NCBI GenBank assembly: GCA_002436505.1
Contig: DJML01000133.1
Coordinates: 1-11,209 of the forward strand
Length of the DNA: 11,209 nt
Reading direction: 5' to 3'
Source: Bacteroidetes bacterium UBA6491
GTDB taxonomy: Bacteria; Bacteroidota; Bacteroidia; NS11-12g; UBA9320
The stretch's first letter is position 1. Every line of letters begins with the position of its first letter. Of the stretch, positions 1 to 6,759 are shown one piece after another. Below the pieces are notes generated by a model. It ran no database searches. It was not told the DNA's origin and saw only the letters and a list, made by a program, of their open reading frames with translations. Both the position numbers and the translations under genes were made by a program.

Positions 1-1186
1 ACAGTACCCTGAGTACGAAGGCGACATGCAGTGTGATGTGTTCAGCCAGTTGATCATTCAGAGATTGCTCCTGATAAAGGCCGAAGTTGACAGTATCATT
101 ATTGCGGATGAACGACTTGAATTTGAGATCAACCGCAGGTTGGAATTCTATGCGCAGCAAGCAGGAGGTATAGAGCGACTGGAGAAATACCTGGACATGT
201 CCATCCTCGAATACAAGGAAAAAATGCGCGAAAAGGTAAAGGACCAGATGCTCTCACAACAAGCCAAAGATGCCCTGTTGTCAGAAATAAAAGTTTCCCC
301 TACCGAAGTAAAGAAATTCTATGATGAAATACCCGATGACAGCGTTCCCACTTTCAGTGCAGAAGTAGAAATTGCACAGATAGTGGTTAAACCTACAGCA
401 AGTTCATTTGCAAAAGATTATGCCAGAAAGGAAGCCACGAAGATCAGGAACGAGATCATCTCAGGAAGCATCGACTTCTGTCTTGCGGCGTCGCTTTATT
501 CAGAAGACAAAAGCAACAGTGAACAGTGCGGAGACCTCGGTGAATTCAAACGCGGGACAATGGTTCCGGAATTTGAGACCGCAGCTTTTAAACTTAAAAA
601 AGATTCCATTTCAAATGTTATTGAAACGGAATATGGCTATCATATCATTCAGTTGATCGCCAGAAAAGGGAACATACTTAGTGCAAGGCATATACTTATT
701 CAGCCCAAGATCCTTTCAAACGATTATGAGGCCGCCAAAGATTCGCTGAAATTGGCCATGAAACTTATTGAATCGGGAGAAATGGATTTCTGTGATGTTG
801 TCAATCGTTTTAGCGAGGATGAGAACACCAAAAGCAATTGCGGATATTTTACTGACCCTAATGTGGGAACAAACAAGATCGAAGTGACTTACCTGTCATC
901 CGATGTCGTGTTAAAAATTGAAAAAATGAAACCCGGTGAATTTTCATCCATCCATGGGGTTCAACTTCCCAACGGACAAGGAGCCTTTCGTTTGCTTTAT
1001 CTGAAATCAGAAACACCACCTCACGAAGCTTCCTTGAAAAATGATTATCAGAAACTGGCCGCTTTTGCGTTAGAAAAGAAGAAACAGGATTCACTTAAAG
1101 AGTGGATGGAAAATTATAGAAAAACGGTTTATGTCTGGATTGATGAAAAATACACCTATTGTGAAATCAAACCATCAAACCAATAA
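1..1186 (+). CDS. surA: SurA-type periplasmic peptidyl-prolyl cis-trans isomerase, 5' truncated by the window edge
   Basis: The protein is a parvulin-family foldase that helps envelope and outer-membrane proteins fold in the periplasm. The frame is open from base 2 through the first ATG (base 26), so the true start and the signal peptide lie left of the window; 394 residues are visible. Numbered from the ATG at 26, residues 1-100 are the helical SurA N-domain, about 110-213 a first PpiC rotamase domain (with CGDLGEF, MVPEFE and EYGYHIIQL), about 215-328 a second, more divergent rotamase domain beginning ARHILI, and 330-386 a charged C-terminal helix. This is the order of E. coli SurA. Known of the family: often only one of the two rotamase domains is catalytically active. 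Odd: each rotamase domain carries a Cys-X15-Cys pair (152/168 and 256/272). A MoxR gene follows after 24 bases, suggesting an operon. The family call is firm; exact orthology to SurA is inferred. Confidence 0.9.
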   Translation, partial: QYPEYEGDMQCDVFSQLIIQRLLLIKAEVDSIIIADERLEFEINRRLEFYAQQAGGIERLEKYLDMSILEYKEKMREKVKDQMLSQQAKDALLSEIKVSPTEVKKFYDEIPDDSVPTFSAEVEIAQIVVKPTASSFAKDYARKEATKIRNEIISGSIDFCLAASLYSEDKSNSEQCGDLGEFKRGTMVPEFETAAFKLKKDSISNVIETEYGYHIIQLIARKGNILSARHILIQPKILSNDYEAAKDSLKLAMKLIESGEMDFCDVVNRFSEDENTKSNCGYFTDPNVGTNKIEVTYLSSDVVLKIEKMKPGEFSSIHGVQLPNGQGAFRLLYLKSETPPHEASLKNDYQKLAAFALEKKKQDSLKEWMENYRKTVYVWIDEKYTYCEIKPSNQ

Positions 1187-1210
1187 CCCCGGTTCGCACC
1201 AAAGAGGCAA

Positions 1211-2182
1211 ATGAATATGCAGAATTACGCAAATGATGTTGAAGCAGCTGACGCGCTGAAAAACGTAACAAATAAACTGAAATCTGAGATCGGAAAGGTT
1301 ATCGTCGGCCAACATGATGTTGTTGAAGGAGTTTTAGCTTCAATATTTTGTAACGGGCACAGCCTTCTTATCGGTGTACCGGGATTAGCGAAAACTTTAC
1401 TTATTAATACCATTGCCGATGTACTGGACCTTTCTTTTAATAGAATCCAGTTCACTCCGGATCTTATGCCTTCAGATATCACCGGCTCAGAGATCCTGGA
1501 TGATAACCGGCAGTTCCGGTTCTCAAGAGGACCATTGTTCGCAAATATTATCCTGGCTGATGAGATCAACCGTACGCCTCCTAAAACTCAAGCCGCTCTG
1601 CTTGAAGCAATGCAGGAAAAAAATGTAACGGTTGCAGGACAGAAACATCCTTTGCCGAAACCCTTCTTTGTACTTGCAACACAAAATCCGATCGAACAGG
1701 AAGGTACCTATCCATTGCCTGAAGCTCAACTGGACAGGTTTATGTTCAATATCATACTCGACTATCCCAGCATTGAGGAAGAGATCCAGGTGGTAAAGCA
1801 AACTACTTCTGACGATGAGATTCAAGTCAATAAAGTAATTGGGGCAAATGATATCATCGAATTCCAACATCTTGTAAGAAGAGTTCCTGTAGCTGATAAT
1901 GTCCTGCACTATGCTGTAGAACTCGTTGGAAAGACCAGGCCCGAAAGTGACCTGGCACCGGAATTCATTAAAAGATACCTTAGTTACGGAGCAGGGCCCC
2001 GTGCCAGTCAATACCTTATAATCGGTGCAAAATGCCACGCTTTGTTCAGAGGGAAATATTCTCCCGACATTGAAGACGTTCAGGCAGTGGCCAACAATGT
2101 CCTGCGCCATCGTATCGTGAAAAATTACAAGGCTGAAGCTGAAGGTATTTCAGTAGAAGATATCATCACTAAGATCCGTTAA
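1211..2182 (+). CDS. moxR: MoxR-family AAA+ ATPase
   Basis: This is a 323-residue cytoplasmic AAA+ ATPase of the MoxR group, whose members act as chaperone-like machines that mature or activate partner proteins, often together with von Willebrand A domain proteins. Visible motifs are Walker A GVPGLAKT (residues 55-62), Walker B IILADE (113-118) followed by INR, sensor 1 ATQNP (156-160), the family signature EGTYPLPEAQLDRF (164-177) with the probable arginine finger R176, and sensor 2 GPRAS (262-266). Length is typical. The ATG at 1211 has AGAGG just upstream but only three bases away; a second in-frame ATG sits at 1217. It follows the SurA-type gene by 24 bases. In many Bacteroidota, MoxR is followed by a DUF58 gene and bat genes; here a 463-base gap and then sucA follow, so the usual partners are not adjacent. 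The substrate cannot be read from the sequence. Confidence 0.95.
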   Translation: MNMQNYANDVEAADALKNVTNKLKSEIGKVIVGQHDVVEGVLASIFCNGHSLLIGVPGLAKTLLINTIADVLDLSFNRIQFTPDLMPSDITGSEILDDNRQFRFSRGPLFANIILADEINRTPPKTQAALLEAMQEKNVTVAGQKHPLPKPFFVLATQNPIEQEGTYPLPEAQLDRFMFNIILDYPSIEEEIQVVKQTTSDDEIQVNKVIGANDIIEFQHLVRRVPVADNVLHYAVELVGKTRPESDLAPEFIKRYLSYGAGPRASQYLIIGAKCHALFRGKYSPDIEDVQAVANNVLRHRIVKNYKAEAEGISVEDIITKIR

Positions 2183-2204
2183 TAAACACCTTATTCTTTT
2201 TTTT
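2181..2204 (+). terminator. Possible weak terminator after moxR
   Basis: AATAA (2181-2185) can pair with TTATT (2191-2195), and eight consecutive T residues follow at 2197-2204. The stem is short, all A/T, and overlaps the moxR stop codon, so it would be weak. The T-run position is the main argument. Confidence 0.3.
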
Positions 2205-2329
2205 GGATTTTATTCCCATTCAGGGATATGACTCTCCTCTTGCATATTTCTATTTTCTACGTAATATGCTTATTTACAACCATTTATGTATTTTAAATAA
2301 TTTGGCACATGTATTGAATATTGGTTCAC

Positions 2330-2456
2330 TGGCTAGCGGTTCGCAGTCGCATGAGGAAACGCAACAGCCATCGCATGTAACGAAGTGGGAATGTGCCATG
2401 GTCGATTCAGACCAGTCCTACAGGGAAACAGTGTCCCGCCATGGCAGACCCATTTC
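2330..2456 (+). ncRNA. Candidate structured RNA: GC-rich island with nested stems
   Basis: The strongest element is a two-part stem. GAAGTGGG (2382-2389) pairs with CCCATTTC (2449-2456), with one G-U. After a small internal loop (AATG against GA), TGCCATGG (2394-2401) pairs perfectly with CCATGGCA (2439-2446). Inside lies GGGA (2423-2426) with TCCC (2434-2437). Upstream, TGGCT (2330-2334) pairs with AGCCA (2366-2370), continued by GCG (2336-2338) with CGC (2360-2362). A T6 run follows at 2467-2472. I recognise no known family; tmRNA, RNase P, SRP RNA and tRNA hallmarks are absent. The strand is chosen because the T-run and both neighbouring genes read on plus. It could instead be a 3' or 5' untranslated element or a decayed mobile sequence. 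Confidence 0.4.
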
Positions 2457-2613
2457 TTGATCAACATTTTTTAATCATTGCTTTGTCGTTAATCGTGACG
2501 TGAAATCTGATATACCATGCCATTCTTTTAAAGCTTGTTATTAATGTCTGCTCGCTGAGACCGACATTCTATCTATTTAACAACACTTCTGTAAGCTGAC
2601 TTTTAAAATTGAT

Positions 2614-2625
2614 TAACTTTGCCGG
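2614..2625 (+). promoter_or_regulatory. Putative sucA promoter, -7 box TAACTTTG
   Basis: TAACTTTG (2614-2621) matches the Bacteroidota -7 consensus TAnnTTTG exactly and is followed by CCGG. No TTG lies at a good -33 distance; the nearest weak candidate is CTG at 2589-2591. Transcription would begin near 2627, leaving a leader of about 20 bases that is A-rich and lacks a Shine-Dalgarno sequence, as is usual in this phylum. Confidence 0.5.
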
Positions 2626-2645
2626 TCAAATTTGAACAATAACAA

Positions 2646-5366
2646 ATGATTCAGCACTCATACCTTAGCAACGGCGACGTTGAATCCATAGAAGATCTGT
2701 ATTTGCAGTACCAGAAGGATCGCTCATCCGTTGATTACGGCTGGCAGAAGTTCTTTGAAGGTTTTGACCTGGCTTACGGCAAAACCGGTATCAGTGAAAA
2801 CGGTAAGACCGTTTCGGATGAGATGGTAAAAGAGATCAGCGTACTACGACTGATCAATGAAGGATACCGCACCAGGGGCCATCTTTTTACAAGGACAAAT
2901 CCGGTACGTGCAAGGAGACCCTATAGCCCGAACCTGGATATTAGCAATTTCGGTTTAACAGAATCTGATCTTGACAAGGTTTTCAATGCGGGGATCGAGA
3001 TTGGCATAGGTCCGGCAAAATTACGGGACATCATAGCTCATCTTGAAGAAACGTATTGCGGTAGCATTGGTGTTGAGTATATGTATATCGTTTATCCTGA
3101 AGAAAAGAAATGGCTTCAGGACAAAATGGAATCTGTAAAGAACACCCCACACCTTAGCATTGAACAAAAACGGCTGACCTTAGAGAAACTCAATGAAGCG
3201 GTTGCTTTTGAACATTTCCTGCACACCAAATACATCGGTCAGAAAAGGTTCTCGCTTGAGGGGCTGGAAACACTAATTCCTGCACTGGATGCAGTTATTG
3301 AATTCGGATCCGGTATCGGTGTTGAGGAATTTGTAATTGGTATGGCACACCGTGGTCGTTTGAACGTTCTGGCAAATGTGCTGAAGAAAAGTTATGAAGC
3401 CATTTTTGCAGAATTTGAAGGGAAGGGATTTGAGGATGCCATCTTTGAAGGTGACGTGAAGTACCACCTGGGGTATTCCTCAGATGTTATTACAAGTCTT
3501 AATAAAAAAGTTCGACTGACCCTTTCCCCGAATCCTTCTCACCTTGAATCAGTCAATCCTGTGGTTGGCGGAATTACAAGGGCGAAACTGGACTCAAAAT
3601 ACGATAACAACATTGACCGTATTGCTTCCATTCTTATTCATGGTGATGCATCAATCGCCGGTCAGGGAGTGGTTTATGAATATTTCCAGATGGCGGGTCT
3701 TGAAGCTCATTCGGTTGGAGGTACGATTCACATAGTCACAAACAACCAGGTTGGTTTCACCACAAATTATCTTGAAGGCAGAACTTCGATCTATTGCACA
3801 GACGTCGCTAAAACAACCAAATGTCCGGTGTTTCATGTGAACGGAGATGATGTTGAAGCGATCATTTATACAATTCGTCTTGCACTTGAATACCGTCAGC
3901 GGTATAATAAAGATGTCGTTATTGATCTGCTTGGCTACCGGAAGTATGGCCACAATGAAGGCGATGAGCCCAGGTTTACTCAACCAAAATTATACGAAGC
4001 CATTGCGAAGCACCCCAATCCGAGGGAGATATACGCAAGAAAACTTACTGAGCACAGCAGTGTGGAGGCTCATCTGGTGAAGGAACTCGAAAAGACTTTC
4101 AAGCAGCAACTTCAGAAAAAACTTGACAAGGTGCGAGAGGACGATGATTTTGAGCATAAATATTTTGAGAAATCTACCTGGAAACATATCCGCAAAGCTG
4201 AACTTGAAGATTTCAACAGACCTACTAAAACTAGGGTCACTAAAGATTCCTTCTTAAAAATTGCGGATACGATAACTACCTTACCTAAAGATTTCGAAGC
4301 TTTTAAGAAGACCATCAAGTTATTCAAGGATCGCAAGGAAATGATCAAGAATAACAACATGGACTGGGCCATGGGCGAGTTAATGGCCTACGCAACGTTG
4401 CTCAAAGAAGGATTTTCGGTTCGTCTGACCGGTCAGGATACAGAAAGAGGTACTTTCTCACATCGTCATGCAGTTGTTACCAGCTCGTCAGCAGAGCACT
4501 ACTGGTGTCCGCTGGATCATGTCGACAAGAAACAAGGGGTCTTCAATGTTTACAATTCTTTGTTATCAGAGTTCGCTGTTCTGGGGTATGAGTATGGTTA
4601 TTCATTGTCAAAGCCAGACGGGTTAACCCTTTGGGAAGCTCAATTTGGAGATTTTGCCAATGGGGCTCAGGTGATCATCGACCAGTATATTGCCTCTGGT
4701 GAAACAAAGTGGAAACGACACAGCGGGCTTGTCATGCTGCTGCCTCACGGCCATGAAGGCCAGGGACCGGAGCACTCCTCTGCAAGGCTTGAAAGGTACC
4801 TTCAGTTATGTTCAGGAACCAATATGCAGGTTGTGAACTGTACGACTCCGGCGAATTTCTTTCACGTTCTCCGTCGTCAGCTTAAAAGGGACTTCCGCGT
4901 GCCATTGATAGCAATGACGCCAAAGAGCCTCCTCAGACATCCTGAATGTGTCAGCAGCATTGATGATTTCACGAAAATGGACTTCCAGGAAGTGATAGAT
5001 GATAGTACGGCTGTCGCGGCAAATGTTAAACGTGTGCTGTTCTGTAGCGGTAAAATTTACTATGACCTGCTTGAAAAGAAGAGACACCTGAAATCAGAAA
5101 ATGTTGCTATTGTCCGTTTGGAGCAACTCTTCCCTCTTCCTCAGGATCAAATTGCAGCAATTGCTAAGAAGTATGGAAATGCAGAATTCGTATGGGTACA
5201 GGAAGAACCAAAGAACATGGGTGCGTGGATGCATTTACTGAGATACGAGCTGCCTTTCGAATTAAAGGTGATCGGCAGAAGATCCAGTTCTACTCCTGCA
5301 TCAGGACATCATAAAACGCATGTTTCTGAACAAGATGCCCTTACCACTGCGGCAATAACAATATAG
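2646..5366 (+). CDS. sucA: 2-oxoglutarate dehydrogenase E1 component
   Basis: This thiamine-diphosphate enzyme decarboxylates 2-oxoglutarate and passes the succinyl group to the lipoyl arm of the E2 subunit in the TCA-cycle dehydrogenase complex. The 906 residues are slightly shorter than E. coli SucA. In order: the E1 N-terminal motif YLSNGDVESIEDLYLQY (6-22), known to contact the E2 core; the dehydrogenase domain with GMAHRGRLN (232-240), NPSHLE (296-301), the diphosphate-binding GDASIAGQG (333-341) and NNQVGFTT (366-373); then the transketolase-like pyrimidine domain with GQDTERGTFSHRH and GHEGQGPEHSSARLERY; and the C-terminal E1 domain. The ATG at 2646 fits the family start and lies just after a -7 box. 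Odd: the E2 gene (sucB/odhB), commonly the next gene in Bacteroidota, is absent here; instead icd converges on it, so sucA is probably transcribed alone. Confidence 0.98.
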   Translation: MIQHSYLSNGDVESIEDLYLQYQKDRSSVDYGWQKFFEGFDLAYGKTGISENGKTVSDEMVKEISVLRLINEGYRTRGHLFTRTNPVRARRPYSPNLDISNFGLTESDLDKVFNAGIEIGIGPAKLRDIIAHLEETYCGSIGVEYMYIVYPEEKKWLQDKMESVKNTPHLSIEQKRLTLEKLNEAVAFEHFLHTKYIGQKRFSLEGLETLIPALDAVIEFGSGIGVEEFVIGMAHRGRLNVLANVLKKSYEAIFAEFEGKGFEDAIFEGDVKYHLGYSSDVITSLNKKVRLTLSPNPSHLESVNPVVGGITRAKLDSKYDNNIDRIASILIHGDASIAGQGVVYEYFQMAGLEAHSVGGTIHIVTNNQVGFTTNYLEGRTSIYCTDVAKTTKCPVFHVNGDDVEAIIYTIRLALEYRQRYNKDVVIDLLGYRKYGHNEGDEPRFTQPKLYEAIAKHPNPREIYARKLTEHSSVEAHLVKELEKTFKQQLQKKLDKVREDDDFEHKYFEKSTWKHIRKAELEDFNRPTKTRVTKDSFLKIADTITTLPKDFEAFKKTIKLFKDRKEMIKNNNMDWAMGELMAYATLLKEGFSVRLTGQDTERGTFSHRHAVVTSSSAEHYWCPLDHVDKKQGVFNVYNSLLSEFAVLGYEYGYSLSKPDGLTLWEAQFGDFANGAQVIIDQYIASGETKWKRHSGLVMLLPHGHEGQGPEHSSARLERYLQLCSGTNMQVVNCTTPANFFHVLRRQLKRDFRVPLIAMTPKSLLRHPECVSSIDDFTKMDFQEVIDDSTAVAANVKRVLFCSGKIYYDLLEKKRHLKSENVAIVRLEQLFPLPQDQIAAIAKKYGNAEFVWVQEEPKNMGAWMHLLRYELPFELKVIGRRSSSTPASGHHKTHVSEQDALTTAAITI

Positions 5367-5373
5367 AATACTA

Positions 5374-5399
5374 TGCAGGGACGATTTATCGGCCCTGCA
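5374..5399. terminator. Shared hairpin terminator between convergent sucA and icd
   Basis: TGCAGGG (5374-5380) pairs with CCCTGCA (5393-5399). After one A-G mismatch, CGA (5382-5384) pairs with TCG (5389-5391) around a TTTA loop. It sits in the 47-base gap between the two stop codons, so it can serve both strands. Flanking T-runs are modest (CTTTT at 5411-5415 on plus; A/T-rich sequence on the sucA side). Confidence 0.75.
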
Positions 5400-5413
5400 C
5401 AGCCATTCATCTT

Positions 5414-6631
5414 TTACATGTTTTCGACGATCTCTTTGCCAAATTCTGAGCATTTCAGCAAAGTAGCACCTTCCATTAATCGGTGAAAGTCATAAGTTAC
5501 CCTTTTCTTAGAGATAGCTCCTTCAACACCTTTAATGATCAGCTCGGCTGCTTCTGTCCAACCCATAAAACGCAACATCATCTCTCCGGACAAAATCACA
5601 GAACTTGGATTTACTTTATCCAGTCCTGCATATTTTGGCGCTGTTCCGTGTGTCGCCTCAAATATTGATTTACCTGTAACGTAGTTGATGTTCGCACCTG
5701 GAGCAATACCTATCCCCCCTACTGCCGCTGCAAGTGCATCTGAAATATAATCACCGTTCAGGTTTAATGTTGCGATCACATCATACTCAGCCGGCCTTAG
5801 CAATATTTGCTGCAGGAAAGCGTCAGCAATCACATCTTTAATAATGATCTGTCTTCCATTGCTGTTGATCACCTGCCATGGCCCGCCATCAAGATCTGTC
5901 GCTCCAAATTCTTTCTTTGCCAGTTCATAACCCCATTCTTTGAATTTACCTTCGGTAAATTTCATGATATTTCCTTTGTGAACAAGGGTTACGGATTCTC
6001 TTTTATTATCAATGGCATACTGGATCGCTGCCCTGACCAGTCTCTCAGTTCCCTCTTTGGACACAGGCTTCACACCGATAGAAGACGACTCCGGAAAACG
6101 AATGTTCTTTACACCCATCTCCTCAATTAGGAATTTCTTTACCTTGTCAGCTTCCGGTGTACCGTTCGCCCATTCTATCCCTGCATAAATATCTTCCGTG
6201 TTCTCTCTGAAGATGACCATATCCACCAGGTTTGGTTCCTTTACAGGAGAAGGAACTCCCTGAAACCATCTTACCGGACGAACACACGCGAAAAGATCAA
6301 GCTTTTGACGAAGTGCAACATTGAGTGACCGGATCCCTCCTCCAACCGGAGTGGTCAATGGCCCCTTTATTGCGACAAGGTATTCGTCAATAGCATCCAG
6401 AGTAGCCTGTGGCAACCATTCACCTGTTGATTGAAATGCCTTCTCCCCTGCAAGAACTTCTTTCCATTCAATTTTTCTGTCACCGCCGTAAGCTTTTTCA
6501 ACTGCTTTGTCAAATACGTACTGTGAAGCTTTCCAGATGTCCGGCCCGATGCCGTCCCCTTCGATAAAAGGAATGACCGGGTTGCCAGGTACATTGATAT
6601 TTCCGTTGTTATAACTGATCTTTTCTCCCAT
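5414..6631 (-). CDS. icd: NADP-dependent isocitrate dehydrogenase
   Basis: The enzyme oxidatively decarboxylates isocitrate to 2-oxoglutarate with NADP in the cytoplasm. The 405-residue product aligns with E. coli Icd (416) nearly end to end, from the start MGEKISYNNGNINVPGNPVIP to ENM. Substrate residues are visible: S102 and N104 (RSLNV), R108, R118, R142, Y149, K219 (VHKGN), and the metal-binding D270, D294 and D298. The NADP-specificity residues matching E. coli K344, Y345, V351, Y391 and R395 are present as K333, Y334, V340, Y380 and R384. S102 matches the serine phosphorylated in E. coli, but no kinase is seen here. The frame stays open to 6802; I chose the ATG at 6631 because the extra 57 residues match nothing in the family and would begin upstream of the likely promoter and inside the neighbouring gene. 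It converges on sucA, the next TCA step. Confidence 0.97.
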   Translation of the reverse strand: MGEKISYNNGNINVPGNPVIPFIEGDGIGPDIWKASQYVFDKAVEKAYGGDRKIEWKEVLAGEKAFQSTGEWLPQATLDAIDEYLVAIKGPLTTPVGGGIRSLNVALRQKLDLFACVRPVRWFQGVPSPVKEPNLVDMVIFRENTEDIYAGIEWANGTPEADKVKKFLIEEMGVKNIRFPESSSIGVKPVSKEGTERLVRAAIQYAIDNKRESVTLVHKGNIMKFTEGKFKEWGYELAKKEFGATDLDGGPWQVINSNGRQIIIKDVIADAFLQQILLRPAEYDVIATLNLNGDYISDALAAAVGGIGIAPGANINYVTGKSIFEATHGTAPKYAGLDKVNPSSVILSGEMMLRFMGWTEAAELIIKGVEGAISKKRVTYDFHRLMEGATLLKCSEFGKEIVENM

Positions 6632-6646
6632 TTGATTGTTTTTGAA

Positions 6647-6658
6647 GGCGCAAAGGTA
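6647..6658 (-). promoter_or_regulatory. Putative icd promoter, -7 box TACCTTTG
   Basis: Read on the minus strand, 6658 to 6647 is TACCTTTGCGCC, an exact TAnnTTTG box followed by GCC. A TTG on the minus strand (6685-6683) lies 24 bases further up, slightly beyond the usual -33 spacing. Transcription would begin near 6642, about ten bases before the chosen icd ATG, which supports that start. Confidence 0.6.
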
Positions 6659-6702
6659 AGTGTTGATCTTTTTCCCTGCATTCAATCTGACAAAAAACAT
6701 TA

Positions 6703-6714
6703 CATCTTTGTGGC
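6703..6714 (+). promoter_or_regulatory. Possible promoter of the M1 peptidase gene, -7 box CATCTTTG
   Basis: CATCTTTG (6703-6710) matches TAnnTTTG at five of the six defined positions and is followed by TGGC. No TTG lies at the expected -33 distance. Transcription would begin near 6717, giving a leader of about 43 bases before the ATG at 6760. Confidence 0.35.
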
Positions 6715-6759
6715 AGAATGAACCTTTCGTTCCATTATCTTGTATTATTGAAGCTGATA

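Larger units (their letters stand above)
2183..2645. other. 463-base gap between moxR and sucA without a convincing gene
   Basis: The first part (2183-2329) is AT-rich; I count about 29% G+C over 2211-2330. It holds small inverted repeats, the clearest being GCATATT (2242-2248) with AATATGC (2263-2269). A GC-rich island follows (2330-2456, about 57% G+C; separate entry). The remainder (2457-2645) is AT-rich again, with a T6 run at 2467-2472, a hairpin AATGTC/GACATT (2543-2548 with 2563-2568), and the putative sucA promoter. An 85-codon open frame (2203-2460) starts at TTG, spans both composition zones and shows no recognisable protein family, so I do not call it a gene. Confidence 0.7.

Noticed and set aside
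1523..2110. 195-codon minus-strand frame inside moxR
   Set aside because: It lies entirely antisense to a well-conserved MoxR gene and its translation has no recognisable motif; a shadow frame.
2330..2456. tRNA, tmRNA, RNase P or SRP RNA in the gap
   Set aside because: No cloverleaf, no TTCGA-type T-loop in a proper arm, and none of the conserved core sequences of these RNAs is present.
2203..2460. 85-codon open frame after moxR
   Set aside because: It starts at TTG inside a T-run, spans an abrupt change from about 29% to 57% G+C, has no recognisable family or plausible initiation region, and overlaps the inverted repeats.
2183..2645. Insertion sequence or phage attachment remnant
   Set aside because: No transposase or integrase fragment, no terminal inverted repeats at the gap edges and no target-site duplication could be identified.
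6718..6759. Upstream ATG for the M1 peptidase
   Set aside because: It adds a hydrophobic 14-residue stretch before an already complete signal peptide and lies at the predicted transcript start.
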